In this document: piece after piece, positions 10,750 through 20,600 of the stretch
How the letters are laid out: every line of letters begins with the position of its first letter
How positions within the stretch are numbered: position 1 is the first letter of the stretch
Assembly: GCA_035610365.1 (NCBI GenBank)
Contig: CM069436.1
Span: 6,996,937 to 7,060,936, forward strand
Source: Aquatica leii
Lineage: Eukaryota; Arthropoda; Insecta; Coleoptera; Lampyridae
Length of the DNA stretch: 64,000 bases
Direction: 5' to 3'
Program-made: the position numbers and the translations under genes
The notes under the pieces: generated by a model
The model's database searches: none
What the model was told of the DNA's origin: nothing
What the model saw: only the letters and a program-made list of their open reading frames with translations

Positions 10750-11310
10750 GGTTCCAGTCAAGTTCCTTCGAATCCCCAGACCCAACACAATTATTCTGTC
10801 AAACAGATGTACCCGCCACAACCTTGTATGAACATGCATATGGAATTATCGCGTCATCAGCAACACATGCCAGACAACTACAACATGTATTATACGTTAC
10901 CGCATAGGGGGAGAGGGCGAGCTAGAATGCACCAGGATTACGATAACACATCCGTCGGTGGATACTATCATTGTGCTACTCCAAATCGGATGCAAAGAAG
11001 TCCGTGCAATTCAAGATCGTCTTCCCCACATATGATTCGCCATAAAACCAAGAGCAACGAAAATTTGTATAGAAGTTCAAATCGTTCCGAAACAAAGCAC
11101 AGATATAACGATTACGAAGAGCGAATACCACGCAACGTTCGGGATACTAGAAGAATTGATAACTATAAAAGTAGGGAAGAAAATACACCCTCGCGGGGTT
11201 TTAGAGAAAGTTTAGAAGCTCAATTATCTCCGGTTTCACCACCAACACCGCCACCGCCTCAAAAAGAACCGCAGACATCTAGTAGTGTGTTAAGGGATAG
11301 CCCAATATTG
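10750..11310 (+). CDS. Smg6: Smg6 exon, disordered Arg/Pro-rich region
   Basis: The 49-bp intron before it ends gttttttag|ggttcc; the donor is atattg|gtatgt. Phase 0 at both ends, 187 codons. Product: Gln/Asn/Tyr-rich start, an RGRGRAR patch, many basic-Ser stretches, and a proline run (SPVSPPTPPPPQKEP) that could bind SH3, WW or EVH1 modules. Low-complexity N-terminal regions are normal for SMG6, so identity rests on phase and position rather than motif. An open frame starting at ATG 10807 is internal to this exon. Confidence 0.75.
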
Positions 11311-13009
11311 GTATGTACTTTTAGATTTTTTTATTACTCGCTATAAGGGTGTCTCAAAAATATAAATTTACATGGTGACGTTCTTATTTCCGGTGTTTAA
11401 TTTATCAATTGAATACGACTTTGTGGTTTCAATTGTTAATCAATTTAATTTAATGGTTTTTTGGTTCAATGACTCACAGAAGTGTTAGTTTTATATACAG
11501 GGTTGGTTCTTTTTTCTTTCTCATTTTATTGTTTTCTTCAGTTCGTAAATTATTTATAGATTTGTACGTCGATCGCTAGATGGCGATATAAAAAATTTCC
11601 AAGACCTACAAGATTTACTTAAAGTTAATTCGAAGAATTTTGTTCTTCTAAGATATGGAGCACAGTGGTAATCTTGATCCTGTTCTGCTTAACCTAAGTC
11701 GACGAATTTGTTTTTGTTGAAAAGCGCCCTGTTTTACGAACTACATATTTCTAAATTTAAACCAATGTAGCAAGCGAAGTAAACGCTAGAGGGCGCTGTC
11801 TAATTTTTTTGAAATTGTGTTTTTCTCAAAAATTACACATATAACTAGCTATTTTTGATTGAGGTTTAAGGCAGTAGACTGTTAGCAACAAAATAACTAA
11901 ACCGGGGTCTTCAGATTTCTTAAAAAACGTGATAGGTGTAAATCTTTCTTAAATGTCAAGTGAGCTGGGTACGGTAAACAGAATGAAACAAATTTTGCAG
12001 TGTTTGCATTGGTTTAATTGACAGGCATTTCAAATGTTTTCATATTACTGCTACCAACGCCACCAGAGGGCGTTAACTGAAATATAAACACATTTTTAAA
12101 TGCTTCTAAAAACCAGAACTTAAATGTTTTATTTCCCACTCAGTAAATTTGGTCGGCAAGATCTGTCCTACACTACTATCGTAGTAAAAAGTTCTGACCT
12201 CTGAAGTCAAATAAAATCAATTGATTAGTGATAAATATCATATTCAATTTTTATACTTCTAACTAACACTGTTTTAATTATATTTTAAAAAATGCTCAAG
12301 AAGGTGTAATTTTGAGCACTCATTACGAAAAATCGTAACTTAAAATACCTGCAACAATTGTATTTTCGATAGTTCGAATAAAAGACGTTTCCACAAAAAC
12401 ATTTTGTACAATTTGTTTTTACATAATAAAATAATGAATAATGTCTATATTAAACACAGATGTAATTGACATAGGCGGCGTACAAGTTGATGAATTCAAT
12501 TCAATTTCATACATGTTTATTGCTTGTTTAATGTGAACATTTTTAAAGCTTATGTGATAACAAAATCTGCTTAAATAACCTCGTTGGATCGGTTTTCCAC
12601 CTCCGAGTATCCTCTTTGGTTTCTAACTTTTCCGCTGGGTTCAATATTTCATTCTACTTAATTTAGGATTGCATACTTCGACCGCTTGTGCCTAGACATG
12701 TCATCTCGGTCGTAGTACCAAAGCCGTCGAACGAGCGGGTTGGGATGGGTGCTCGAGGTCTGCATGGAGCGCAGCTGCGAATTGAGGGACGCAATCGGCA
12801 ATCATCGGGATGTCGAGTTCTTGGTGGAGTCGGTCTGCGATCATTCAGAGCATCTTATTTTGTGCTGCGTAGGTCATGAAGGGGCGGATGAGCATCTTGT
12901 AGATGAGGAGATGAGGATGTTGTCGATATTAAGGCGGCTGTTGCGGACAGCATGTGATATAGTTTTACCAGCAAACCGTTGGAAGAGGCCAGCTCTTGAG
13001 TGATGTGGG

Positions 13010-13880
13010 GTTTCTATAACAATTTCTTGTCTAAGGTGACTCCGAGATGTTTCGTCTCGCCCACCCAGGGGACGTCGTTGCCTTTGATGTGGAGACGGAG
13101 TGTGGAACCGATGTTCCTTCGGTTGAAGAGGACAGCGGCGCTTTTGTTGGGATTGACTTGTATTCTCCAGTCGTCGTACCCTTGTCTAGTGACGTGAGGG
13201 CCATTTGAAGATTTTTCTCGGCTTGAGCGGATGAGCGGGATGTTGTCAAGACGGCGGAGTCGTCGGCATAGAAGGTGTCCGTCGATTTTTGGGACATCTG
13301 CCGTGAAGATGTTATATAGAAGTGGGGATAGCGTAGATCCTTGAGGAACATCGGCTTCTATGTGTCGTGAAGTAGACTTGCCGGTCAAAAGTTTGATCAA
13401 TTTAGGAAGGATCCGAGGAGTTGGACCATTAAGTGATTAATCCTTAGACCATACATCTTGTAGAGTAGCCCGCGATGCCAAACCTTGTCGAATGCTTTCT
13501 CGATGTCGAGAAAGACGGCGCCGGTGACGTCGCGGTGATCTGCACAACGACGCGTAAAGCTTGGTGGACGGTGGAATGTTCCTTGCGAAAACCGAACTGT
13601 TCTTGGGGGATGATTTGGTTGGTTCCTGTAATCTAGTAAGAATTATTCATTCCAATAACTTACCCAGCGTCGGAAGTAAGCTGATTGGACGGTAGTTTTG
13701 GGGCATGACGTGGTTTGCGGATTACTATAACGTCCGCGGTTTTCCATTGACGTGGAAAGTTTTGGAGTCGTAGACATGCGTTGAAAATTGCAGTTAGGGA
13801 CGCTATACCGTTTTTGGGAAGAAGTTTGAGGGCGTTCCCAGGAGCTTTGCGCGGTTTGATGTTTTTGTTCTCCACTACGA
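13010..13880 (-). pseudogene. Jockey-type reverse transcriptase remnant
   Basis: Pieces in several frames give, in order, the RKAPG motif, FPRQWKTADVIVIRKP, the AFDKVWH palm motif, PQGSTLSPLLYNIF, the catalytic YADD and the thumb KHLGVTLDKKL. The catalytic aspartates are kept, but at least three frame changes separate the pieces. Confidence 0.75.
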
Positions 13881-14479
13881 TTTATTTGGTAGACGTGTGC
13901 CTAATAGGCTCGTTTGGGTTGGCTGTCAGGACTTTGCGGTATCACATTGGTGCGTCGGAAGTCTTCGGCGTATGGATGGTTTGTTCTAAATTGGAGTTCG
14001 AGCGTGTCTGCGAAAGCTCCGGCTTTGTCTAGGTCAGTATAGACTAGACCTCGAGGACCGTGAATGGCGGGTATGAGTGGCTTGTTTCTGTTTTTAAGGA
14101 TGTTGGCCATTTCCCACACGCTGTTGTCTTGTGCATTTAGGGACCGAAGTTTATCGTTGAAGAGAAGATTACGATGTTGCTGGAATTGGGTTCGGATGGC
14201 AGTTTGAGCTGCGTTGAGTGCTTTATTGTCGTCTGGGTGGCGGGTACGTTGCCATCTGCTTATTAGACGGTTTTTCTCGGTGATTTGGTCGCGAATGTGG
14301 AGTAGTAGTGATAGATTTGGTGGCTTTTGTGATTCATCTTTTGATAAGTTCTGTGAAATTGTCAATTGAGGTTTCAAGTTCAGGGATGTTTTGTATGACC
14401 GGAACTTTTGTGATAAATTTTCTGGCTTCCAATTGGAAAGATTGCCACAGGGTACTGGAGATTGTCGTTTTCCGATTGA

Positions 14480-15035
14480 TCACTTGAGGTCAGAAACGGT
14501 TGGAAGTTGGAAGTCGGTTGTGAGGATGGTTGGTGTGTTCGTAGTGTCCATCTACGACGAAATTTTGGATGCTGGGGAGGTCATGCAGGAGTCGACCATT
14601 GCGGTTCGTTTTCCTGCTGTGCCAGTCTGGATGCTTCGTGTTAAGATCTTCTATTCTGGCGTTAATAATCGCGTCTAAATCTACGGGTAAGACGTCTTTG
14701 TTTGGCGGGATGTAGGCAGTGCAGAGAACGATGTCTCCGTTGGCTGTCGTGCTAATGACTATTTGGGTAGTTTTTAGATTTTGTAGTTGTGGCATCGGGT
14801 GAGAGATGGAACGTTTGATGTAAACGGCCGTACCACCTCCGCGACCTATGGTTCAATTTGTGTTGTACAAGGTGTAGTTCCAGATAATAGGGTTGTCGCA
14901 GTTCCGAAGACGAGTTTTGGAGACGAGGGCGACAGCGATGGAGGAATTCTTGAAATTCCAGTTTCTTGTTGAGCAGACTATTGGCGTTTCAAATCGCGAT
15001 GCGAAGGGAGTCTATTGCGATTTTGTTATTTCTTT
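14480..15035 (-). pseudogene. Jockey-type APE endonuclease remnant
   Basis: The frame 14490-14795 covers the middle of the endonuclease (VISTTANGDIVLCTAYIPPN; then LNTKHPDWHSRKTNRNGRLL, where the family has H-x-x-W-x-x). Upstream, out of frame, are an IAIRNANSLLNKKLEFQEF-like start and a CDNPIIWNYTLYN-like block. The enzyme would nick target DNA for reverse transcription; this copy is broken by shifts and stops. Confidence 0.7.
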
Positions 15036-15127
15036 AAGCACTGTCAGCTTAAAATGAATAGTATATTCTAATAAAACAAAACTACAATTTGTGTTTATTT
15101 GTGTATAGTTATTTTGAGACACTCTAA

Positions 15128-15640
15128 TGGCTATCGTATTTTACGTTCTTTTGTAACCTGTCTTGACTTGTCGGTTTTTGCTCTTTAGTCTTTATTTCAT
15201 TATTACATTGCACAATGTTTATATCCTTAGTAAGGCTTTCGTCTCAGTTTGCTTTTGCTATACTTGTTCTCACTGTTTAGCTTTTATAATATAGATTGTA
15301 CATATAGACCGATTGGAACACTTGCGAGGTAATGGGTGTAAACTTAAAAGTAAACTGTGTTTGGGGCATTTTGATTCGTGAAACACATTAGTGAAATTTT
15401 TGTTATTGGAGCTTCTGGTCAAGGAAAAATTTCAAATATTGCGTGTAATAAAATATCTACCAATTTTATTTAAATGGAACACTTGTGTAGTTTGTACTGG
15501 TTTAAAATACTTGCTAAAGCTTAAAACGATTTTTGAGTTGTTTACATTTTTTGATGCGATCATTCAAAAGTCTGTTTAACTCTTTTTTTGCGCACGTGTT
15601 GCTTAGAAATACGTACTATTAACTGAACTCAATTTTGAAA
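15128..15640. other. Intron sequence without recognised features
   Basis: AT-rich Smg6 intron. No motif, repeat match within the window or convincing ORF. Confidence 0.4.
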
Positions 15641-15940
15641 TGTGAAAAAAAACAAACAAAAAGAGAATGTACTCGGCCCTAGTACAAAGTGTGATCACCT
15701 ACGGCGCAGAAGCATGGCAGCTGGGGAAGAAGAGTTCGTCCCGCCTGTTGGCAACAGAGATGCGGTACTGGAGGAAAAGTTGCGGCCTCGTAAGAACGGA
15801 TACAATACGAAATATAGACATCCGAGAACAACTCGAAGTGGAGAGGAATATTATAGAGGAAGTGGAGAAAAAACAACTTATCTGGTACGGGCATGTACAG
15901 AGAATGGGGGGCGAGAGATGGCCGAACAAGGCGATGAAGT

Positions 15941-17339
15941 TGTTACAAGCTTTAGGTTTTACAAACCTTGCACGGCCAACTCATATAGTCGGAAGTAGGA
16001 GAGGTTCATAGGAAGTATGCTTAAGGGCGCCAGAGCTGATCTAAGATAACACTTCTGCCTCGCTCACGACAGACGGTCCAAACTTGTAACACAATTGGAG
16101 GTTCGTAATCCTTATTACCCTGATGGTCGAGTAGCCAAAGTTTGTTATTAGATAACGACGATCAAAAGAGAAAGGTATGTTGCCATAAAAGAAAGAGTAA
16201 CCAAGATAACAACTTTAATTTAGAATCGTCGATGATTATCACAGATATATCGAATTTTCAGTACAGGAATGCCAGTAGTATCGGCAACACACAATACATA
16301 AGTAAGTTACGTTGAAATGAACAGCGAAGAATAGTTTGTAGTAAATATTGGTTGTACACAGTATGCGAAACACACAAAGTAATTAATAATACGGCATTAC
16401 TGATAATAAAACAGTGATAATAATTACTGAATTAATACTAAACTTTCGTAATAATTATTGGTTGTACACAGCATGCGAAAAATACAGAATAACTAATGAT
16501 ACTACCTTAATGGTAATAAAACAATGTTAGCAATTACGGAATTAACATTAGCTACAGTTTCGTGAGCGACCTTACTGACAGCGAACAAATAAATAAATTA
16601 ACTTACCCACAAATACAGTAACTTCTACTTGGTCGAAGAAAGCGCTTTCCCCGGCAAGTGAGCCTAAAATCAATTTGAGTCGCAAATCGTGTCAAACCAA
16701 TGTCTCACGAAATCAAGATCTACAAAAATGGTTACTTATTGTTAAAGAAAGTACATATAATATAACCCGGTTGTCGAATGCTGTTGTACACCGTCGATGC
16801 CAGTTGGTTTCGCAGGTGTTTGCCGCATGAGTAAAAGTATTTGTCGATGCTAATCCCTCCTAATTCGGTATCGAATAGAAACAGGTGCCAGGACGTGGTG
16901 GAATGGCCGGTGACGACTCGAATACTTTACGATCGTAATTAAATTATAATTTTTCCTTGTAGATTTTAAATTACGACAAGAATACCTATATTTAGGAGGT
17001 AGCACATGGCGCTAACGAAAAGACATAAAAATTACCTTTAATCAAAGAAAGAACAAAAGCCACTTACCATGCGTGGATTAAATTAGTTAATTAAGAAGAC
17101 TTCTATTACCTATCGTGTCCCAACACGTGGATGTTGTGAGAAAACGATTTTTAATTCACGCAGACATAGGTTATAACATGAACGATGTTAAAGTCAAAAA
17201 TGCCCGTATCTCACCGGATATCGTCTACTCAATACGAAGAGACCAACGAACCCGATAGATGGCGTCGAGAAATAGAAAAGTAATTTTTAATTAAACCAAT
17301 ATACAGGGTAGTGCATTATTTAAATTTATGCACGTAACA
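15941..17339. mobile_element. 1.4-kb TG...CA insertion, solo LTR candidate
   Basis: The insertion starts TGTTAC and ends GTAACA and is flanked by a 4-bp AAGT duplication (15937-15940 and 17340-17343). TG..CA termini with a 4-bp duplication are the hallmark of LTR retrotransposon integration, so a solo LTR or small LTR-derived element fits best; 1399 bp is long for a solo LTR. A DNA transposon with 6-bp inverted ends is the alternative. The inside is non-coding and includes two roughly 110-bp direct repeats beginning attggttgtacacag near 16346 and 16458. Confidence 0.6.
16346..16560 (+). repeat. Two-copy direct repeat, about 110 bp
   Basis: The words attggttgtacacag(t/c)atgcgaaa, taataaaac and ggaattaa recur in order in two adjacent units starting near 16346 and 16458, inside the 1.4-kb insertion. 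Confidence 0.6.
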
Positions 17340-17684
17340 AAGTGGGTACCACCGGAGAGAAGGAAACGCGGAAGGCCGAAGAAGAAATGGATCCAAGGGG
17401 TGGAAGCAGCGAAGGAGGCCAGAAGACTGGAGGACGAAGAATCGAACGATAGAAAGGCCTAGAGGATGGGAGCAGGAAAGCGGCACCAGCCGTAGAGCAA
17501 CCCTGCGTTATATATATATTATATATGGTATATCGACTCGAACTTACAAACCAAAATTGTCGGGTACATACTCAGTGACATTAGAAATGTTACACACAGA
17601 AGGAATAATTTCTCCAACTTAATTTTTTGACTAAGTGGTGACTTTACATCAAGAATGAAACAATAACATTTTTAAGAAATGTTA

Positions 17685-17995
17685 TTAACATGTAATCCGA
17701 AAAAAACGTGTTTGGCGATACCGTAGCTGAGTACACTCCTGTACACGTCTAGGCATAGACAAAATGAGATAGAGGGAGACTTGAACTTTGTGGATTAACT
17801 GTGCCAGTGTCTGTCGAGGATGGTGCAAAGTGGATAGCCTCTTCCTCATCACATTCCACACATATTCGATATGCTTTAAATCCGGTGAACAGAGTGTCCA
17901 CGGCAAAATATTAACGAGTAATACGGGGACGTGCGTTCTCTTGCTGAAAAAGGACGTGTGGACGCTCGTCCCGGATTATGGGACATGTTGATTCA
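17685..17995 (-). pseudogene. Tc1/mariner transposase C-terminal remnant
   Basis: The minus-strand frame reads LPWTLCSPDLKHIEYVWNVM, the PW-x-S-PDLNPIEHxW block of Tc1-like DDE transposases. Upstream in another frame is QQENARPRITR, the degraded QDNARPHTA block with the second catalytic Asp replaced or lost. Only the last third of the enzyme is present. No terminal repeats were found. Confidence 0.75.
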
Positions 17996-18034
17996 GTCTA
18001 GGATATTTGGAATCAAGGAATAGGCGTTACCTTC

Positions 18035-18655
18035 TTAATGGGACGTATTCCACTGCTGTTGCCATTCATTCAAGATCACAGTCTTGAGATGACGGTTGAC
18101 GGTCGAAAAAGAAGGATAATCTGCGGTCGAAATTTGCTGGTCTAAGAATGTACGTGAGTCTGTTTTTGCGGACACTGGGATAGTGATGCCGGAAGGTACT
18201 TTCACGTTGTCGGCAATTCTGTTCGACCGAGCTACTTGGACATACGAAACAGGACCAGTTGTGATCTGCTGGCCAGGAGCTGACAACTTGTCAGTTACGA
18301 ACTGAAGGGCCGTTTGTACGCTACGAAGAGCATCAGAGATGTCCGAATGTTGCATAGACATTCTTTTAGTCAAAGCAAATTGTTGAAATATGGATCGACC
18401 TTACTTACTCACGGTAGATTGTAATTCTGTAACTCTGTCTCCGTAACCGATCATCTTCAAAATGTCTATTCTTTCACTTAAACGGCGGATCATTTTCAAA
18501 TAGTTGAGGAAAGGAAATTCATCATAAGGCACAAACACTTTCTTCATGTACTGAAGAAAAGAAAGTAAAAGTTCGTAAATCACCACGCTTCCCAAATGTC
18601 GTAACGCACTACCATTAATACTTTTGGTATTAGAGACGATTAGCGTCTTCGGCAA
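18035..18655 (-). pseudogene. Unassigned antisense ORF pair
   Basis: Two open frames (18401-18655 and 18035-18373) are in the same reading phase, separated by one TAA near 18400. Combined they would be about 200 residues, with a helical first half (FLQYMKKVFVPYDEF; RRLSERIDILKMIGYG) and a second half ending SYVQVARSN and a TRP-rich tail. The layout recalls LINE ORF1 (gag-like) proteins, but I cannot name the family. A good acceptor (ctttcttttcttcag) and a good donor (gtgagtaag) bracket 18413-18552, so a genuine antisense exon is an alternative. Confidence 0.35.
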
Positions 18656-18717
18656 AGGCCAAGTTCAACTCCTTGTTTTGGTTTACAAGTAGAAACTAGG
18701 ACTAAGTCTGGGTGTTT

Positions 18718-18756
18718 TATTATGACGCGGTCTAAGCCGCAAGTCCGTTGTCATCT
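18718..18756 (+). repeat. Possible Penelope-end fragment
   Basis: The words tatgacgcggtct and gcaagtc here resemble tatgacacggtcc and ggaagac near 54410-54437 in the Penelope-like mini-element. Short and weak. Confidence 0.25.
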
Positions 18757-18759
18757 AAA

Positions 18760-19450
18760 TAAAATGCACCAATCAGCGATTATAGATTCTAAATGTAGAA
18801 TATGTTACTTATATACACAGCTCCACAATAAAAATGGAAATCATAAGAAAAATCAATCTTCTAGTCTGATGTTTGTACGTTATGAGTTCACCAGAACCTC
18901 TTTATTTGTTAAATGTAAATAATTTGATGAATGATAAGTAATGAGAATTTTAAATTTAACAAGCTTTACTAGTACAGAGTATACACAGTGTTCCATTTAA
19001 AGTACCTGTTTTTGTTGTAGAATTGACACAATGATCTATCATTAAAATTTCGGCATTGTTTTCTTTGATAAAATAAACTTTTGATGACACTTTCAGCTTC
19101 TCTTAGGTGAAAAATGATATATTTATTTGGCACATATTTTCGATACGATTATTTTGACCTTCGGCCATCTTCTTGGGATAGAAATCAGTTTTTGTAAAAT
19201 TTTGACAGTATTTTGACATAAGTATTACATTATCGATGTAGAAAAATTACATTGCATTCGATTCGCATATCGTAAATTGGTTTCTTATGTTTGTGATCCA
19301 GCTCAGCACAACGACGTCTTTTTTTATCGGGAATAGTAGCCAGGAGATGATCATCTGTGATATACAGGTTGTTAATACTAAGTTGTAACATCCGAAAATA
19401 TTAGATAGAACTCATTGAAACAAACAACTTTTCTTAGCTCAAATTTTTTT
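18760..19450. other. Intron sequence without recognised features
   Basis: AT-rich; contains a 66-codon open frame (18722-18922) with no motif. Nothing else seen. Confidence 0.4.
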
Positions 19451-19454
19451 GTGC

Positions 19455-19795
19455 ATATAATTCAGCAGGTAACCATCACTTCTTGAAGAAATTTTTTACA
19501 ATTTGATTGTGTCAAATCAATGTTACGCCAACCTCCATTATTTCTATTATTAGTGGCAACCACTATAGTGACAGGAAAGTCGTTTTTATCAGTTTATCAT
19601 GCGTCCTCCGTTTCGACATCTCCATCCTCCTGTTCAAGTAATGAATCTTAAAGAGAAGTAAGAACAAAGCTTAAATCATCTATGGTACCTGAATCATCTT
19701 TGTCGCCAGAATCTTTGTCCGTTAGAATGCTTTTTTCGTTACGTCTTTTTTCTTCTATCAAACATACACAAACAGGGAATAAACATAACAAAACT
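19455..19795 (-). pseudogene. Possible transposase N-terminal remnant
   Basis: On the minus strand an acidic stretch (KDSGDKDDSGTIDDLS, then EQEDGDVETEDA) is followed by NNGGWRNIDLTQSNCKKF. Acidic leader plus a W-R-x-x-D-L block is the start of some piggyBac-type transposases, but stops interrupt it and no catalytic part follows. Assignment is tentative. Confidence 0.25.
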
Positions 19796-19879
19796 TCTGT
19801 GGTTATTTAACTATTTATATTTTACGTTGCTTATAGTATTAGAAACATTACGCTAACCAAAACTTTTACTCATGATTAG

Positions 19880-20025
19880 GATTGGAGCGAGGAAGTAGAA
19901 TTGCAAGTGCGTCTAGAAGCCGAAGAAGCGTTAAGCGATGTAGTCACCAGAAGCTCGTCGATGGCAAGTTTACTCGAAACAAACACCGTTTCACAGCCCG
20001 CGAGTTCGAGGAAGCGAAACAAAAA
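19880..20025 (+). CDS. Smg6: Smg6 exon, 146 nt
   Basis: Acceptor tcatgattag|gattgg and donor aaaaa|gtaatt. Entry phase 0 matches the donor at 11310, exit phase 2. Encodes DWSEEVELQVRLEAEEALSD, then a Ser/Thr-rich stretch and a basic end (SSRKRNKK). GC-richer and codon-like compared with the surrounding intron. It has no internal ATG-to-stop frame of notable length, so it is easily missed. Supported by splice signals, phase and the continuous basic tract it forms with the next exons. Confidence 0.75.
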
Positions 20026-20194
20026 GTAATTAACGTTTAAGCTGGTTTAGTATGTTAGTGAGTTTTTTTCGCTTGGGTACGCTTTCCTAAAAACTGATTT
20101 GGCTTATTATTTTTGTGCTTTCTCTGATTTATTAGAGTATTTGTAACAGCGAGTGTGAACATTTAACTAAGTTTGGTTTTTCTTTGTATTGTAG

Positions 20195-20218
20195 GAAATG
20201 CAAAAGGCATAAAAAAAG
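20195..20218 (+). CDS. Smg6: Smg6 24-nt microexon
   Basis: Acceptor ttctttgtattgtag|gaaatg and donor aaaaaaag|gtaagt, both strong. One nucleotide completes the Lys codon split at 20025; then KCKRHKK and two bases of an Arg codon follow. Length is a multiple of three, so skipping it keeps the frame. With its neighbours it builds RKRNKKKCKRHKKRSSS, a candidate nuclear localisation signal. Confidence 0.65.
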
Positions 20219-20600
20219 GTAAGTTAAATACTATATAGTGACGATTTTATATATATACATAGGATAGTGTTAATTCTATTTTACTCGGAGATTTTTCAAA
20301 ATTTGTTTATTATTAAACTGTAACGGTAGTTTAAATTAATCAGGAAAAACTAAGCACGAAATTAACATAGTTTAGCATGTCTTATGCGAGCAAACAATGT
20401 TATGTAGTTGAACATCTTTCTGCTTAAGTTTCGTATTTGGGAACGTGTCTTTTGCGTTGTCTCATAAAAGGGACAAAAGCAGTGATATTTAGTAGTAACG
20501 ACATATACTAATCATTGCCATCTTGTGGGTATCTTACGAACTACTATTAAAGAAAACTATAGGTTTCTGCGTACCTCATCTTATGTTCTGCTGCTAGTTT
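20219..20600. other. Intron sequence with one short-repeat arm
   Basis: Non-coding Smg6 intron. It includes one arm of a short interspersed repeat (about 20500-20565, listed separately); otherwise nothing recognised. Confidence 0.45.
20500..20568 (+). repeat. Short repeat arm (foldback family), copy 1
   Basis: Contains aacgacatatactaatcatt, catcttgtgggtat and gaactactattaaagaaaac, which recur in inverted form at 22510-22575 and in a foldback at 30222-30365. Confidence 0.6.

Larger units (their letters stand above)
12660..15035 (-). mobile_element. Jockey-type LINE, ORF2 region, decayed
   Basis: Read on the minus strand: endonuclease start (about 15030-14480) with GRGGGTAVYIKRS, an IVLCTAYIPPNK-like block and HPDWHSRK. 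A linker follows, then RT with RKAPGNALKLLPKNGIASL (about 13850), EKAFDKVWHRGLLYKMYGLR (about 13500), DVPQGSTLSPLLYNIFTAD (about 13340), FYADDSAVL (about 13270) and a thumb near 13050. These motifs are those of the Jockey clade. Many frameshifts and stops occur. There is no ORF1 and no poly(A) or target duplication that I could define, so both ends are approximate. It lies antisense in the Smg6 intron. Confidence 0.8.
11346..15127. mobile_element. Possible TA-flanked inverted-repeat element
   Basis: Left end agggtgtctcaaaaata (11346 onward) mirrors ttattttgagacactct (about 15109-15125), with TA at or next to both outer edges. The interior holds 1.3 kb of non-coding sequence, then a Jockey-type LINE on the other strand, then a short right arm. 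This fits a non-autonomous DNA element into which a LINE later inserted. The match is short and imperfect at the outermost bases. Confidence 0.35.
15650..17525 (+). mobile_element. LINE 3' fragment interrupted by an insertion
   Basis: The left piece (15667-15940) encodes SALVQSVITYGAEAWQL, then a W-R-x-S-C block and EKKQLIWYGHVQRM, the common C-terminal region of RTE/Jockey-like LINE proteins. The right piece (17340-17460) continues with WVPPERRKRGRPKKKWIQGV and ends ARRLEDEESNDRKA. Removing 15941-17343 joins the two in one frame (ALA-MET-LYS-TRP), so the fragment was intact here before the insertion. The 5' part of the LINE is missing. Confidence 0.75.

Noticed and set aside
12688-14972. Plus-strand frames in the Jockey region
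   Set aside because: The minus strand carries clear endonuclease and RT motifs; the plus frames are shadows.
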